A stretch of 64,000 nt of DNA from Algoriphagus zhangzhouensis (GCF_900148515.1 NZ_FRXN01000005.1:193186-257185); one strand, 5' to 3'; counted from the first letter of the stretch, positions 16,817 through 26,037 are shown. A program made the numbers and translations. The notes: a model not told the origin generated them from the sequence alone.

Positions 16817-18103
16817 TTATCGCTTGTTCATAGAAACGTAGTCACGCTCATTTGCACCTACATAAACCTGACGAGGACGACCGATTGGTTCGCCATTCTC
16901 TCTCATTTCTTTCCACTGAGCAATCCAGCCTGGTAGACGACCTAGAGCAAACATGACAGTGAACATGTCAGTAGGGATACCTAGTGCTCTGTAGATGATG
17001 CCAGAATAGAAATCTACGTTTGGATAAAGCTTTCTATCTACGAAGTACTGATCATGAAGGGCAGCGTATTCCAATTCTTTGGCAATTTCCAAAACAGGAT
17101 CGTTAACACCCAATTTTTCCAATACATCATCAGCAGCTTTCTTGATGATTTTCGCTCTTGGATCGAAGTTTTTATAAACTCTGTGTCCAAATCCCATCAA
17201 TCTGAAAGGATCGTTTTTGTCTTTTGCTTTGTCCAAGTATTTTTTCGCATCTCCACCATCAGCTTTGATGGCCTCTAGCATCTCAATTACAGACTGGTTA
17301 GCACCACCGTGCAACGGTCCCCAAAGAGCATTGATACCAGCAGAAATGGAAGCGTAAATGGTTGCTTGGGAAGAACCAACGATTCTTACGGTGGAGGTAG
17401 AACAGTTTTGCTCGTGATCAGCATGAAGAATCAATAATTTATCCAAAGCTTTTGCAACTACTGGATCTACATCGTATTTCTCAGCAGGAAGTGCAAACAT
17501 CATTTTCAAGAAATTGGAACAATAATCCAAGGTGTTGTCTGGGTAGTTCACCGGATGTCCCATTTCGTTTTTGTAAGCCCATGCAGCGAAAGTTGGCATT
17601 TTTGCTAGCAAGCGGATGATGCTCATATTTACTTCATCTTTGCTTCTGTTAGGATTCAAAGAGTTAGGGTAGAATGCAGACAAGGAGCAGATCAAAGAAG
17701 ACAATACGCCCATTGGGTGAGCATTGGATGGGAAACCATCCAAAATCTTCTTGATGTCTTCATGTACCAAGGTATGATGGGTGATTTCTTTGGTGAAAGC
17801 TTCATACTCAGCTTGAGTTGGCAATTCGCCATAAATCAACAAGTATGCAACTTCCATGAAAGTTGACTTTTCTGCCAAATCTTCAATTCTGTATCCTCTA
17901 TATCTGAGGATTCCTTCCTCTCCATCCAAAAATGTAATAGCACTGGTTGTAGAACCTGTGTTTTTGTAGCCCGGATCAAGGGTGATCAAGCCGGTTGAGC
18001 CTCTCAGCTTAGCAATATCAATTGCAGCTTCATTCTCGGTACCGACAGTAATTGGGAATTCAAAATCTTGTCCGTTATAGGACAGCTTGGCGGAATCAGA
18101 CAT
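16817..18103 (-). CDS. gltA: Citrate synthase
   Basis: A 428-residue enzyme that condenses acetyl-CoA with oxaloacetate, the entry step of the TCA cycle. The size and sequence match the hexameric proteobacterial type. Active-site parts seen: 'LHADHEQNCSTSTVRIVGSS', 'WGPLHGGANQSVIEML' (catalytic histidine), 'GFGHRVYKNFDPRAKI' (second histidine) and 'PNVDFYSGII' (catalytic aspartate). The start is the ATG at 18103. It is transcribed alone, with its own terminator and about 250 bases of upstream DNA. Confidence 0.97.
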   Translation of the reverse strand: MSDSAKLSYNGQDFEFPITVGTENEAAIDIAKLRGSTGLITLDPGYKNTGSTTSAITFLDGEEGILRYRGYRIEDLAEKSTFMEVAYLLIYGELPTQAEYEAFTKEITHHTLVHEDIKKILDGFPSNAHPMGVLSSLICSLSAFYPNSLNPNRSKDEVNMSIIRLLAKMPTFAAWAYKNEMGHPVNYPDNTLDYCSNFLKMMFALPAEKYDVDPVVAKALDKLLILHADHEQNCSTSTVRIVGSSQATIYASISAGINALWGPLHGGANQSVIEMLEAIKADGGDAKKYLDKAKDKNDPFRLMGFGHRVYKNFDPRAKIIKKAADDVLEKLGVNDPVLEIAKELEYAALHDQYFVDRKLYPNVDFYSGIIYRALGIPTDMFTVMFALGRLPGWIAQWKEMRENGEPIGRPRQVYVGANERDYVSMNKR

Positions 18104-18328
18104 TTTATAAGAATTTGGATTGCGTTTTTTAGAAAACCTTAAAAGATGGCCTTAAGTTAATAAAATCCCATATTTTTTAAGGTTTTTATTATGCAACGGG
18201 TGATATATTAATTCGAATTCAATAATTTTTTAATCGCAAATATCCTGAAAATCCTAAATAGACTATCTGAGGACTAAGATTTTATAAAAGGAAATCCTGA
18301 AAATCTCATTTTTTTCAAAATATTCATG

Positions 18329-18348
18329 AAAAAAAGCCCCGAAGGGCT
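18329..18348 (-). terminator. Terminator at the end of the suf operon
   Basis: On the minus strand: stem AGCCC / GGGCT closed by a TTCG tetraloop, followed by T7. It begins 10 bases after the bacilliredoxin stop and closes the suf transcript. Confidence 0.85.
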
Positions 18349-18358
18349 GATTTTGATT

Positions 18359-18781
18359 TTAGTCACAGAAATGCCCGAAAACCTCAACAAGGTGGTCTCC
18401 AATCATTTTAGCATTTCTTCCTTCGATATGGTGACGCTCAATGAAGTGAACCAATTCACCATCTTTGAACAAAGCCATTGCTGGAGAAGATGGAGGGTAA
18501 GGGAGAACCAATTCTCTGAATTTAGCAACTGCCTCACGATCATTACCTGCAAATACAGTAGCAAGAGTAGTTGGTTTTTTATCAGAAGCCTCCAAAGCGT
18601 AAGTTACACCTGGGCGAGCAGCACCAGCAGCACATCCACATACAGAATTAACTACCACAAAGGTGGTTCCTTTATGATCTGGACCTAAATGCTCAGCAAC
18701 TTGCTCTGCTGTTCTAAACTCTTCAAATCCTACATCGGAAAGTTCTGCTCTCATTGGAGCAATTAGTTCTTCAGGGTACAT
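18359..18781 (-). CDS. BrxA/BrxB-family bacilliredoxin
   Basis: A 140-residue thioredoxin-fold protein of the YphP/YqiW family. The active site is the family's C-G-C motif (Cys48 and Cys50 in 'NSVCGCAAGAARPG'). In Firmicutes these proteins remove bacillithiol from oxidised proteins; bacillithiol or a similar thiol is plausible in Bacteroidota. Other family blocks are 'ELSDVGFEEFRTAEQVAEHL' and 'SSPAMALFKDGELVHFIERH'. It is the last gene of the suf operon, 23 bases after the DUF59 gene, which suggests a role in keeping Fe-S assembly cysteines reduced; that role is inferred. Confidence 0.9.
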   Translation of the reverse strand: MYPEELIAPMRAELSDVGFEEFRTAEQVAEHLGPDHKGTTFVVVNSVCGCAAGAARPGVTYALEASDKKPTTLATVFAGNDREAVAKFRELVLPYPPSSPAMALFKDGELVHFIERHHIEGRNAKMIGDHLVEVFGHFCD

Positions 18782-18804
18782 ATTATTTAATTTTTAATTG
18801 TCGG

Positions 18805-19137
18805 TTATAGAAATCCTAATTCAAGTTTCGCAGCCTCAGACATCATATCTTGAGAGTAGGGTGGGTCAAAGGTAACTTCTACTTCCACATTGTTGATTCC
18901 TTGGATCTGCTGAATTTTATCTTTCACCTCAGATGGAATAAATTCGGCAGAAGGACAATTTGGGGAAGTCAAAGTCATCATGACGTAGACATTGTTTACG
19001 GGGTACACGGTGATCTCATAGATCAAGCCTAGTTCGTAAACATCTACTGGAATCTCCGGGTCATAAACCTGTTTGATTGCCAAGACCACTTTTTCTTTCA
19101 AGTCGTCGATCTGACTTACTTTATTTTCAGTTTCCAT
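18805..19137 (-). CDS. DUF59/MIP18-family Fe-S assembly protein (SufT-like)
   Basis: A 110-residue protein with the complete DUF59 domain: 'VYDPEIPVDVYELGLIYEI', 'TLTSPNCPSAEFIPSEVKDK' with the conserved Cys, and 'VEVTFDPPYSQDMMSEAAKL'. Members such as SufT and CIAO2 help mature Fe-S proteins. It lacks the long N-terminal extension of some SufT proteins. Its first 11 bases overlap the end of sufE, so the two are co-translated as part of the suf operon. Confidence 0.9.
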   Translation of the reverse strand: METENKVSQIDDLKEKVVLAIKQVYDPEIPVDVYELGLIYEITVYPVNNVYVMMTLTSPNCPSAEFIPSEVKDKIQQIQGINNVEVEVTFDPPYSQDMMSEAAKLELGFL

Positions 19138-19567
19138 TTGATGCGTTTAGTTTGGTTTGGAAAGCCAAAGCATACAATTTCATTTGTTTGATCATGGCTG
19201 CCAGTCCATTGGATCTTTGGCTTCCGATAATCCCACCCATACCGATTTTTTGAATAAAATCCAGATCAGCATGGATGATTTCTTCAGGCTTTCTATCATT
19301 GAGCACTCGGATCAAAAGGTAAATCAAACCTTTAGTAATATCTGTATTGGAATCTGCTTGAAAATGAATTTTTCCATCTTTTTCATCAGCAATCAACCAA
19401 ACCTTGGATTGACATCCTTTGATGATATTTTCTTCTTTTTGCTCCTCTTCAGGAAATGCTTCCAGATTGTTACCGATTTCCATAATGTAGAAAATGGTGG
19501 ACTCTCTGTCATCTCCTAAGATTTCGAATTCTGATACAATTTCGTCCTGAATCTCCTGTATGCTCAT
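19127..19567 (-). CDS. sufE: SufE sulfur-transfer protein
   Basis: A 146-residue partner of the SufS desulfurase; it accepts the persulfide and passes sulfur to SufB. The acceptor cysteine is Cys52 in 'IIKGCQSKVWLIA'. The C-terminal block 'FIQKIGMGGIIGSQRSNGLAAMIKQM' is typical of the family. The start overlaps the end of sufS by 4 bases (ATGA), and the end overlaps the DUF59 gene. Confidence 0.94.
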   Translation of the reverse strand: MSIQEIQDEIVSEFEILGDDRESTIFYIMEIGNNLEAFPEEEQKEENIIKGCQSKVWLIADEKDGKIHFQADSNTDITKGLIYLLIRVLNDRKPEEIIHADLDFIQKIGMGGIIGSQRSNGLAAMIKQMKLYALAFQTKLNASNGN

Positions 19568-20787
19568 TTATTCTTGATTTTGGCGATACGTGCTACGCCT
19601 TCTGCCAATTGCTCAATTTCTGATTTGGTATTGTAAACAGAAAAGCTGGCCCGAACAGTTCCTTCAATTCCAAAACGTTTCATCAAAGGTTGAGTACAGT
19701 GATGACCTGTTCTCACAGCGATCCCTCTGGCATCCAACATTTGACCTACATCGAATGGATGCATCCCATTGATATTGAAGGATAAAACACTGACTTTATC
19801 TGCGGCGGTACCTACTGGTATAAATCCTTTTACGTCTTTCAAAAGTTCATTGGAATAGGCCAATAATTCATCTTCATGAGCTTTAATTACTGGTTTTCCT
19901 AAACCTTTGATAAAGTCCAAGGCCTCCTTGAAAGCAATTACATCCGCAATATTCGGAGTTCCCGCTTCAAATTTGAAAGGGATATCATTGTAGGTAGTCT
20001 TTTCAAAAGTAACCTCTTTGATCATTTCTCCTCCTCCCAAAAATGGAGGCATAGCTTCCAAAACTTTTCTTTTTCCATACAAAACCCCAAGCCCTGTAGG
20101 ACCATAGATTTTATGAGCAGAAAGGGCTAAGAAGTCACAATCCAATGCCTGCACATCAATCTCCAGGTGACTGGAAGATTGTGCTCCGTCCAAAAGAACT
20201 TTGGCTCCTACAGCATGGGCGGCTTCAATGATTTGTTTTACAGGGTTGATGGTTCCCAATGCATTGGAAGCATGAACGATACTAACCAATTTGGTTTTTT
20301 GGGAAAGCAATTTTTCAAACTCGGCATAATCCAATTCGCCATTGTCATGGATAGGGATTACTTTGAGAATCGCCCCTTTTTCCTCGCAGAGCATTTGCCA
20401 AGGAACGATATTGGAGTGGTGTTCCATAGTTGAGATGATGATTTCATCTCCTTGGCCTATGAACTTTCTTCCAAATGTCTGAGCTACCAGATTGATAGAT
20501 TCAGTGGTGCCTTTTGTAAAAATAATCTCGGCACTTTCTTTCGCATTGATAAACTCGCGAACGGCCTCTCTGGTATTTTCATAATACTGAGTAGCTCGAT
20601 CGGCTAATGCGTGTGCACCTCGATGAATGTTGGAGTTGTCATGCTCATAATAGTTCATCAGAGCATCCAAAACTGCTTTCGGCTTTTGGGTTGTAGCAGC
20701 GTTATCAAAATAAATCAAGGGCTTGCCGTGCACTTCTTGATGAAGCACAGGAAACAAGCCCCTGATTTCGTTTATATCAAATTTCAT
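19564..20787 (-). CDS. sufS: SufS cysteine desulfurase
   Basis: A 407-residue PLP enzyme that takes sulfur from L-cysteine for cluster building. Lys226 in 'LSAHKIYGPTG' should bind PLP and Cys364 in 'RTGHHCTQPLM' carries the persulfide. Other class-II desulfurase marks are 'YFDNAATTQKP', 'HRGAHALADRAT', 'FTKGTTESINLVA' and 'STMEHHSNIVPWQ'. The gene follows sufD after 9 bases and overlaps sufE. Confidence 0.96.
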   Translation of the reverse strand: MKFDINEIRGLFPVLHQEVHGKPLIYFDNAATTQKPKAVLDALMNYYEHDNSNIHRGAHALADRATQYYENTREAVREFINAKESAEIIFTKGTTESINLVAQTFGRKFIGQGDEIIISTMEHHSNIVPWQMLCEEKGAILKVIPIHDNGELDYAEFEKLLSQKTKLVSIVHASNALGTINPVKQIIEAAHAVGAKVLLDGAQSSSHLEIDVQALDCDFLALSAHKIYGPTGLGVLYGKRKVLEAMPPFLGGGEMIKEVTFEKTTYNDIPFKFEAGTPNIADVIAFKEALDFIKGLGKPVIKAHEDELLAYSNELLKDVKGFIPVGTAADKVSVLSFNINGMHPFDVGQMLDARGIAVRTGHHCTQPLMKRFGIEGTVRASFSVYNTKSEIEQLAEGVARIAKIKNK

Positions 20788-20796
20788 GAAGGGAAA

Positions 20797-22056
20797 TTAG
20801 AATTTGCTCCCCAATCTTTCCTGTACCAAGGAAACGCAATAATCGTGGAAGCTTTCGTCTTCGATATGTTCTAAAACTTCACCAGCAAAAGCATAAAGCA
20901 ACAATCCTTTTGCTTGGGTTTTGTCAATTCCTCTTGCCTGTAAATAGAATAATGCTTCTTCATCCAATTGACCGGTAGTACAGCCATGAGAGCATTTCAC
21001 ATCATCTGCCCAGATCTCCAATTGAGGCTTGGTGTTGATCACCGCATCTTCGGAAAGAAGGATGTTGTTGTTTTGCTGGAAAGCATTGGTTTTCTGAGCG
21101 TCTTGACGCACGAAAATCTTTCCGTTGAAAACACCTCTGGATTGATCAGCAAGAATTCCTTTATACAATTCATTGGATTCAGCATGAGGGATTGTATGGT
21201 CCACATTTGTGTGGTTGTCCACGTGGGTTTTACCATTCAATAGGTATAAGCCATACATGTTTCCTTCAGAATTACTTCCCAAAAGATTCAAGTTTAGGTT
21301 ATTTCTAACCATGTCGCCAGATAGGGAAATTGTTACTGCAGTAAACTGAGAATCTTTCTGAATATCAGTTTCAATATTACTTACCTCAATGGCTTGATCG
21401 CCTTCATTTTGAAGTCTGTAATAATGGATTTTACTATTGATTGCCCCTTTGATCTCTACTACTTGGTTGGAAAAGACTTTGTCCTCACCCAATAGAATGG
21501 TTTTTTCGATGAAAGTCACTTCAGCAAAATCGCCAGCCTCAATCCAGATTCTTGGTTGTACCACCTGTCCAGCACTTGCTTTTGCAAAAGAAAGAATCAG
21601 GATAGGTTTTTCAACTTGAGTTTTCTTAGGTACAGAAATCGCAAGACCTTCAACAAATGAGGCTTGATTTAAAGCGACGAATGCATCTTTGGAAGGCTTG
21701 GCGATTGAGCCAATTTCCTGATTTGAAAGTGCAGAAATTGAAACTTCAGATGGAAGTTGAGAAAGCTCTTCTTCCAATTTGCCATTGTTCAAAACAAGAA
21801 TGTATCCTACAAATCCTTCGAAAATGGCAGTTTTTACCATTTCTTCAGTAATGGATACGGGTTTTGCTGGATTGAAATCAGAGATTTCTTTTTCCAGTTT
21901 TCTGGCAATCTGAGTGAATTTATATTCCTCTGCTTTGACCGCAGGGAGTCCTTGTGTGTAGAAGCTTTCTTTAGCCAATGCTCTCTCAGAAGAGAAATCA
22001 GCAGGAGCTCCTTCAAACAAAGGGGTAAGGGTATCTTGTGTAGTCAAGGTACTCAT
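20797..22056 (-). CDS. sufD: SufD scaffold component
   Basis: A 419-residue member of the SufBD family, which forms the SufBC2D scaffold with SufB and the SufC ATPase. It is smaller than SufB and diverges in the N-terminal half. The C-terminal half shows the shared beta-helix core ('VDNHTNVDHTIPHAESNELY', 'KGILADQSRGVFNGKIFVRQ') and the block 'PQLEIWADDVKCSHGCTTGQ' followed by 'LDEEALFYLQARGI'. It lies 17 bases after sufC and 9 bases before sufS. Confidence 0.95.
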   Translation of the reverse strand: MSTLTTQDTLTPLFEGAPADFSSERALAKESFYTQGLPAVKAEEYKFTQIARKLEKEISDFNPAKPVSITEEMVKTAIFEGFVGYILVLNNGKLEEELSQLPSEVSISALSNQEIGSIAKPSKDAFVALNQASFVEGLAISVPKKTQVEKPILILSFAKASAGQVVQPRIWIEAGDFAEVTFIEKTILLGEDKVFSNQVVEIKGAINSKIHYYRLQNEGDQAIEVSNIETDIQKDSQFTAVTISLSGDMVRNNLNLNLLGSNSEGNMYGLYLLNGKTHVDNHTNVDHTIPHAESNELYKGILADQSRGVFNGKIFVRQDAQKTNAFQQNNNILLSEDAVINTKPQLEIWADDVKCSHGCTTGQLDEEALFYLQARGIDKTQAKGLLLYAFAGEVLEHIEDESFHDYCVSLVQERLGSKF

Positions 22057-22073
22057 GTTCTTTTTTTTAGAAA

Positions 22074-22838
22074 TCAGACAGTAGCTGCGGAATCAACTTC
22101 TTCTTTGATCCAGTCGTAGCCTTTTTCTTCCAGTTCCAAAGCCAATTCTTTGGTTCCAGACTTAACAATTCTTCCTTTGTACAATACGTGTACATAATCA
22201 GGAACAATGTAGTCCAACAATCTTTGGTAGTGAGTCACTACGATCGTTGCATTATCAGCTGATTTCAATTGATTAACTCCGTTGGATACGATTCTCAATG
22301 CATCGATATCCAAACCTGAATCAGTTTCATCCAATATTGAAAGAGATGGTTCTAGCATTGCCATTTGGAAGATTTCATTTCTCTTCTTTTCACCTCCAGA
22401 GAATCCTTCGTTCAAAGCTCTACTTAAAAGCTTTTGATCGATCTCAACCAATTTCATTTTTTCTTTCATCAAAGAAAGGAATTTCACAGCGTCAAGGGCT
22501 TCCAATCCTCTGTATTCTCTCACTTGATTTACAGCAGTTCTCAAGAAGTTGGTAGAAGAAACTCCTGGGATTTCCACTGGATACTGAAATGCCAAGAATA
22601 CACCTTCTCTAGCGCGATCTTCAGGAGCTAGGTCCAAAAGGTCTTTTCCTTTGAAAGTAACTTCACCTTCAGTTACCTCATATTCTTCTCTTCCTGCCAA
22701 TACTGAAGCCAAGGTGGATTTTCCTGATCCGTTTGGTCCCATGATAGCATGAACCTCACCGGCTTTGACTTCCAAGTTGATTCCTCTTAGAATCGGCGTC
22801 CCTTCGATTGAAGCGTGTAGATTTTTTATAGAAAGCAT
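22074..22838 (-). CDS. sufC: SufC ABC-type ATPase
   Basis: A 254-residue soluble ABC ATPase that drives the SufBCD scaffold. Walker A is 'GPNGSGKSTLA', the signature motif is 'EGFSGGEKKRNEIFQM', and Walker B is 'SLSILDETDSGLDID'. The D-loop and the switch histidine 'VVTHYQRLLDYI' are present. No membrane segments exist, as expected. It lies between sufB (45-base gap) and sufD (17-base gap). Confidence 0.96.
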   Translation of the reverse strand: MLSIKNLHASIEGTPILRGINLEVKAGEVHAIMGPNGSGKSTLASVLAGREEYEVTEGEVTFKGKDLLDLAPEDRAREGVFLAFQYPVEIPGVSSTNFLRTAVNQVREYRGLEALDAVKFLSLMKEKMKLVEIDQKLLSRALNEGFSGGEKKRNEIFQMAMLEPSLSILDETDSGLDIDALRIVSNGVNQLKSADNATIVVTHYQRLLDYIVPDYVHVLYKGRIVKSGTKELALELEEKGYDWIKEEVDSAATV

Positions 22839-22883
22839 GATACTAATTTTTCAATTTTTAATTTTCCAATTTTTCAATCGGTA

Positions 22884-24329
22884 TTACCCCACAGATCCTT
22901 CCAAAGTCAATGCAAGAAGCTTTTGTGCTTCTACAGCAAATTCCATAGGAAGTTGATTCAATACCTCTTTTGCATAACCATTGACGATTAGGGCCACTGC
23001 ATCTTCAGTAGCGATACCTCTTTGGTTACAGTAGAAGATTTGATCCTCGCCAATTTTAGAAGTGGTAGCTTCATGCTCCACCTTGGCGGTAGGGTTGTTG
23101 ATATCGATATAAGGGAAAGTGTGAGCACCACATCTGTCGCCCATTAATAAAGAGTCGCATTGGGAGAAGTTACGTGCATTTGATGCGCGCTTCATCACCT
23201 GAACTTGACCTCTATAGGAGTTTTGAGATTTTCCAGCAGAAATACCTTTGGAAACGATTCTTGATTTGGTGTTTTTACCAATGTGAATCATTTTGGTTCC
23301 GGTGTCTGCTTGCTGATAATTATTTGTTACCGCTACAGAATAGAATTCTCCGATGGAATTGTCTCCCTTCAAAATACAAGAAGGATACTTCCAAGTTACT
23401 GCTGAACCGGTTTCTACCTGAGTCCAAGAGATTTTGGAGTTGTCTCCTGCACAGATACCTCTTTTGGTCACGAAGTTGTAAATACCACCTTTTCCTTCTT
23501 TGTCTCCAGGGAACCAGTTTTGAACAGTTGAATATTTTACTTCAGCGTTGGTAGCAGCGTAAATTTCCACTACAGCAGCATGAAGCTGATTCTCGTCTCT
23601 TTGAGGAGCAGTACATCCTTCCAAGTAAGAAACGTATGCATCATCTTCAGCAACTATCAATGTTCTTTCGAACTGACCAGTATTTGCGGCATTGATTCTA
23701 AAGTAAGTAGATAGCTCCATTGGGCATCTTACTCCTTTTGGAATATAGCAGAATGAACCATCAGAGAAAACCGCCGAGTTCAATGCAGCATAATAATTAT
23801 CTGTCATTGGTACGACAGATCCTAAATATTTTTTAACCAATTCGGGATGCTCTTTTACAGCTTCACTGAAAGAACAGAAGATGATTCCAAGTTTCGCTAA
23901 AGTGCCTTTGAACGTAGTTGCAACAGAAACTGAATCTAGTACAGCATCTACCGCAATTCCTTGCAATCTTTTTTGCTCGTTCATGGAGATCCCAAGTCTC
24001 TCATAGATCGCCAACAATTCAGGATCTACTTCTTCTAAGCTTTTCGCCTTTTTCTGCTGCTTTGGTGCAGAGTAATAACGAAGCTTTTGAAAATCAACTT
24101 TAGGATAGGTTACATTCGCCCAATCAGGCTCTTGCATTTCTTGCCAAGTTCTAAAAGCTTTCAATCTCCACTCCAATAGCCAGGTTGGCTCTTCTTTCTT
24201 CGCGGAGATCCATTTAATGATTTCCTCATTCAGCCCGATTGGTGCTTCGTCCACTTCATAATTGACGGACCAACCGTGTTCGTATTCTTTTGAGGTAAAT
24301 TCTTCTAAAATCTGGTTGTCTTTGCTCAT
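22884..24329 (-). CDS. sufB: SufB scaffold component
   Basis: A 481-residue core scaffold of the Suf system, on which the Fe-S cluster forms. Family blocks seen are '[18 protein letters not shown]' near the N-terminus, '[20 protein letters not shown]', '[20 protein letters not shown]', '[20 protein letters not shown]' and '[19 protein letters not shown]'. Length is normal. It is the first gene of sufB-C-D-S-E-DUF59-bacilliredoxin; the 155 bases upstream, up to the Lrp-gene terminator, should hold the promoter, but I see no clean TAnnTTTG box there. Confidence 0.97.
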   Translation of the reverse strand: MSKDNQILEEFTSKEYEHGWSVNYEVDEAPIGLNEEIIKWISAKKEEPTWLLEWRLKAFRTWQEMQEPDWANVTYPKVDFQKLRYYSAPKQQKKAKSLEEVDPELLAIYERLGISMNEQKRLQGIAVDAVLDSVSVATTFKGTLAKLGIIFCSFSEAVKEHPELVKKYLGSVVPMTDNYYAALNSAVFSDGSFCYIPKGVRCPMELSTYFRINAANTGQFERTLIVAEDDAYVSYLEGCTAPQRDENQLHAAVVEIYAATNAEVKYSTVQNWFPGDKEGKGGIYNFVTKRGICAGDNSKISWTQVETGSAVTWKYPSCILKGDNSIGEFYSVAVTNNYQQADTGTKMIHIGKNTKSRIVSKGISAGKSQNSYRGQVQVMKRASNARNFSQCDSLLMGDRCGAHTFPYIDINNPTAKVEHEATTSKIGEDQIFYCNQRGIATEDAVALIVNGYAKEVLNQLPMEFAVEAQKLLALTLEGSVG

Positions 24330-24484
24330 GGGTGTGAGTTATTTAGACTAATTACATTTTGACTTGCGAAGGTACAACATAAAACCAAATTATTATGTTC
24401 AATCCTATTTTAAAAATCTATCAGGGATTCAAAATTTCAATGAAAAAGGCCATTTTGGCTACGTGTACACGGTTTTGGAAGAAT

Positions 24485-24508
24485 AAAAAAAAACCCGAAA
24501 AATTCGGG
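24485..24508 (-). terminator. Terminator of the Lrp-family gene, preceded by two further inverted repeats
   Basis: On the minus strand CCCGAA-TTT-TTCGGG (24508-24494) is followed by T9. Between the Lrp stop (24568) and this hairpin lie two more inverted repeats: arms TATTTAGAT / ATCTAAATA (24537-24557, 3-base centre) and ATATGA / TCATAT (24515-24532). The latter two are AT-rich and may simply shape the mRNA 3' end. The stop separates the Lrp gene from the suf operon. Confidence 0.8.
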
Positions 24509-24567
24509 CTTAATATATGATTTAAGTCATATTTTTTATTTAGATTTGATCTAAATAGAGAGTATTC

Positions 24568-25041
24568 TTATTTTTCTTTATCAAAAAACTGGATAGGGCG
24601 GTTGATGCTTTCTTCTAAAACGATCAAGGTTTCAGTTCTATCAATTCCGTCAACTTTCTGAATTTTATCTAAAACCAATCTCAAATGGTTGGTGTCCCGG
24701 CAAATGATTTTCGCAAAAATAGAGTAGTTACCAGTGGTATAATAGGCGCTAACTACTTCTGAAATTTCCTTCAGCCTCTCGATAACGTTGTCATAAAGGG
24801 AGCTTTTTTCTAAATAAATTCCCAAAAAAGCGGAGATGTCATATCCCAACTTGGAGAAGTCAATATTGAGGGTGGCACTTTTGACAATCCCCATATCCTC
24901 CAATTTCTTCATTCTTACGTGCACAGTTCCGGAAGAAACGAATACTTTTTTGGCTATTTCAGTATAAGGGGTTTTTGCATCCTCATTTAAAAGAGAGATG
25001 ATTTTTAGGTCTATGTTATCGATATCTAAAATTTTATCCAT
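24568..25041 (-). CDS. Lrp/AsnC-family transcriptional regulator
   Basis: A 157-residue protein with the standard two-part layout. Residues 1-60 form the HTH ('IDLKIISLLNEDAKTPYTEI', 'KVFVSSGTVHVRMKKLEDMG'). Residues 65-150 form the RAM ligand-binding domain ('LGIYLEKSSLYDNVIERLKE', 'VVSAYYTTGNYSIFAKIICR', 'GIDRTETLIVLEE'). It likely binds an amino acid as an octamer. It points the same way as suf but is separated from it by a terminator. Its targets are unknown. Confidence 0.92.
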   Translation of the reverse strand: MDKILDIDNIDLKIISLLNEDAKTPYTEIAKKVFVSSGTVHVRMKKLEDMGIVKSATLNIDFSKLGYDISAFLGIYLEKSSLYDNVIERLKEISEVVSAYYTTGNYSIFAKIICRDTNHLRLVLDKIQKVDGIDRTETLIVLEESINRPIQFFDKEK

Positions 25042-25301
25042 TTTTCTATATTGGATTTAGATGATTGTTAATGAAATCGCTTGTAAATTAGAGATTGTTC
25101 AAAATATTGCAAAATTATTTTTTCAATTTGTAATTAAATTCAAAAATCTTTTACTTTGGAATCGAAATAATTGTCTTTCTGAAAATTTTGATTTTCAATT
25201 ATTATTGAATCGAATATTCGGGATATTGGTGTTTCGCCAAACTTTCAATTATTTCGAGTAAAACTTTTAATCTCTAAAGTTATATTTGGGTTTATATTCT
25301 G

Positions 25302-25332
25302 AAAAGGGTCTTGCTACTGGCAGGACTTTTTT
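25302..25332 (+). terminator. Orphan terminator-like hairpin in the leader region
   Basis: Thirteen base pairs (three of them G-U, so plus-strand RNA only) close a 5-base loop, with AAAAGG on the 5' side and six T on the 3' side. The core is GTCTTGC / GCAGGAC. No plus-strand gene precedes it. A TAnnTTTG box at 25281-25288 would start a transcript right before it. Confidence 0.5.
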
Positions 25333-25363
25333 GTTGCCCTTTTGTAAATTTTAAATACATTTT

Positions 25364-25396
25364 TTTGCATTTGAAAATTTAAAAAGTGTATTTTTG
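25364..25396 (+). promoter_or_regulatory. Bacteroidota-type promoter of the TonB-like gene
   Basis: TTTG (25364-25367), 21 bases, then TATTTTTG (25389-25396), both perfect matches to the -33/-7 consensus. Transcription would start around 25403, about 13 bases before the ATG at 25416. Confidence 0.6.
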
Positions 25397-25415
25397 TCGT
25401 AAATCCTCGACAAGT

Positions 25416-25949
25416 ATGATCAGACTACTTTCTTTCAAATCGTTTCCAGTTTTTGTTTTTTGTATTCTATTTATCGGCCAACAATTAACCGCTAAAGCAA
25501 TGGCTCAGGTAAATGGAGAAGATGGATTGGACAAGACTGTCACAGTTCAGTATAATAAGTTGAGTCTTTCTATGGTAGAGTCAACTGAGAAAAATTTAAA
25601 AAGCAGTAAGGCAAAAGATGTCAAATTGGAGCCTCTGACAATTGTCGAAGAAAATATTGCGAACAACCTTTCCTCTCATTGGGCCTGGCCTGAATATACT
25701 TTGGATATGATAGATTCATATTCTCCATTTTTATTTAGAACCAAAAAATCCCAAGCAGTTGAGGAAGTTAAAGTCCTTCTTACAGTTGATTCTAAAGGTA
25801 AATTGTCAGGATATGAATTGGTGTCGGAAGTAGATAAAGGATTGAAAGAACGTTTAGATTATTTAGTTAGAAAGCTTCCAAAATGTAAGCCCGTTCCTGG
25901 ATTTTCTAATTATTCACCTGAGGTATTTGAACTGACAATCAGAAAATAA
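25416..25949 (+). CDS. Secreted protein with a TonB C-terminal-like domain
   Basis: A 177-residue protein. The ATG at 25416 gives a signal peptide (FVFCILFIGQQLTAKAMAQ). The last 70 residues resemble the TonB C-terminal fold: 'VEEVKVLLTVDSKGKLSGYE', 'LVSEVDKGLKERLDYLVRKL', 'PKCKPVPGF' and a final beta strand. Real TonB proteins keep an N-terminal membrane anchor and a proline-rich linker, both absent here, so this is probably a periplasmic relative and not an energy transducer. It is transcribed alone, from a clear promoter to a clear terminator. Confidence 0.72.
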   Translation: MIRLLSFKSFPVFVFCILFIGQQLTAKAMAQVNGEDGLDKTVTVQYNKLSLSMVESTEKNLKSSKAKDVKLEPLTIVEENIANNLSSHWAWPEYTLDMIDSYSPFLFRTKKSQAVEEVKVLLTVDSKGKLSGYELVSEVDKGLKERLDYLVRKLPKCKPVPGFSNYSPEVFELTIRK

Positions 25950-25977
25950 GGTCCGGTTTTCCGCTTTTTCTTTAAAC

Positions 25978-26006
25978 GGTGCTATTACACAATAGCACCT
26001 TTTTTA
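25978..26006 (+). terminator. Terminator after the TonB-like gene
   Basis: A perfect 9-base stem (GGTGCTATT / AATAGCACC) with an ACAC loop, followed by T6. It ends only 32 bases before the start of the M14 peptidase gene, which leaves little room for that gene's promoter. Confidence 0.9.
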
Positions 26007-26037
26007 TTTTTATCACTTTCAAAAACCACCACCCTCC

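Larger units (their letters stand above)
25042..25415. other. Gene-free, very AT-rich stretch between divergent genes
   Basis: About 370 bases between the Lrp gene (minus) and the TonB-like gene (plus). A 66-codon frame (25061-25261) is so rich in Phe, Asn and Ile that it looks like chance in AT-rich DNA. The stretch contains a TAnnTTTG box (TATATTTG, 25281-25288), a plus-strand hairpin with a U-tail (25302-25332) and a good promoter (25364-25396), the last two described separately. Confidence 0.55.

Noticed and set aside
25061..25261. Plus-strand frame of 66 codons in the region upstream of the TonB-like gene
   Set aside because: It is mostly Phe, Leu, Asn and Ile, as expected by chance in very AT-rich DNA, and matches no family.
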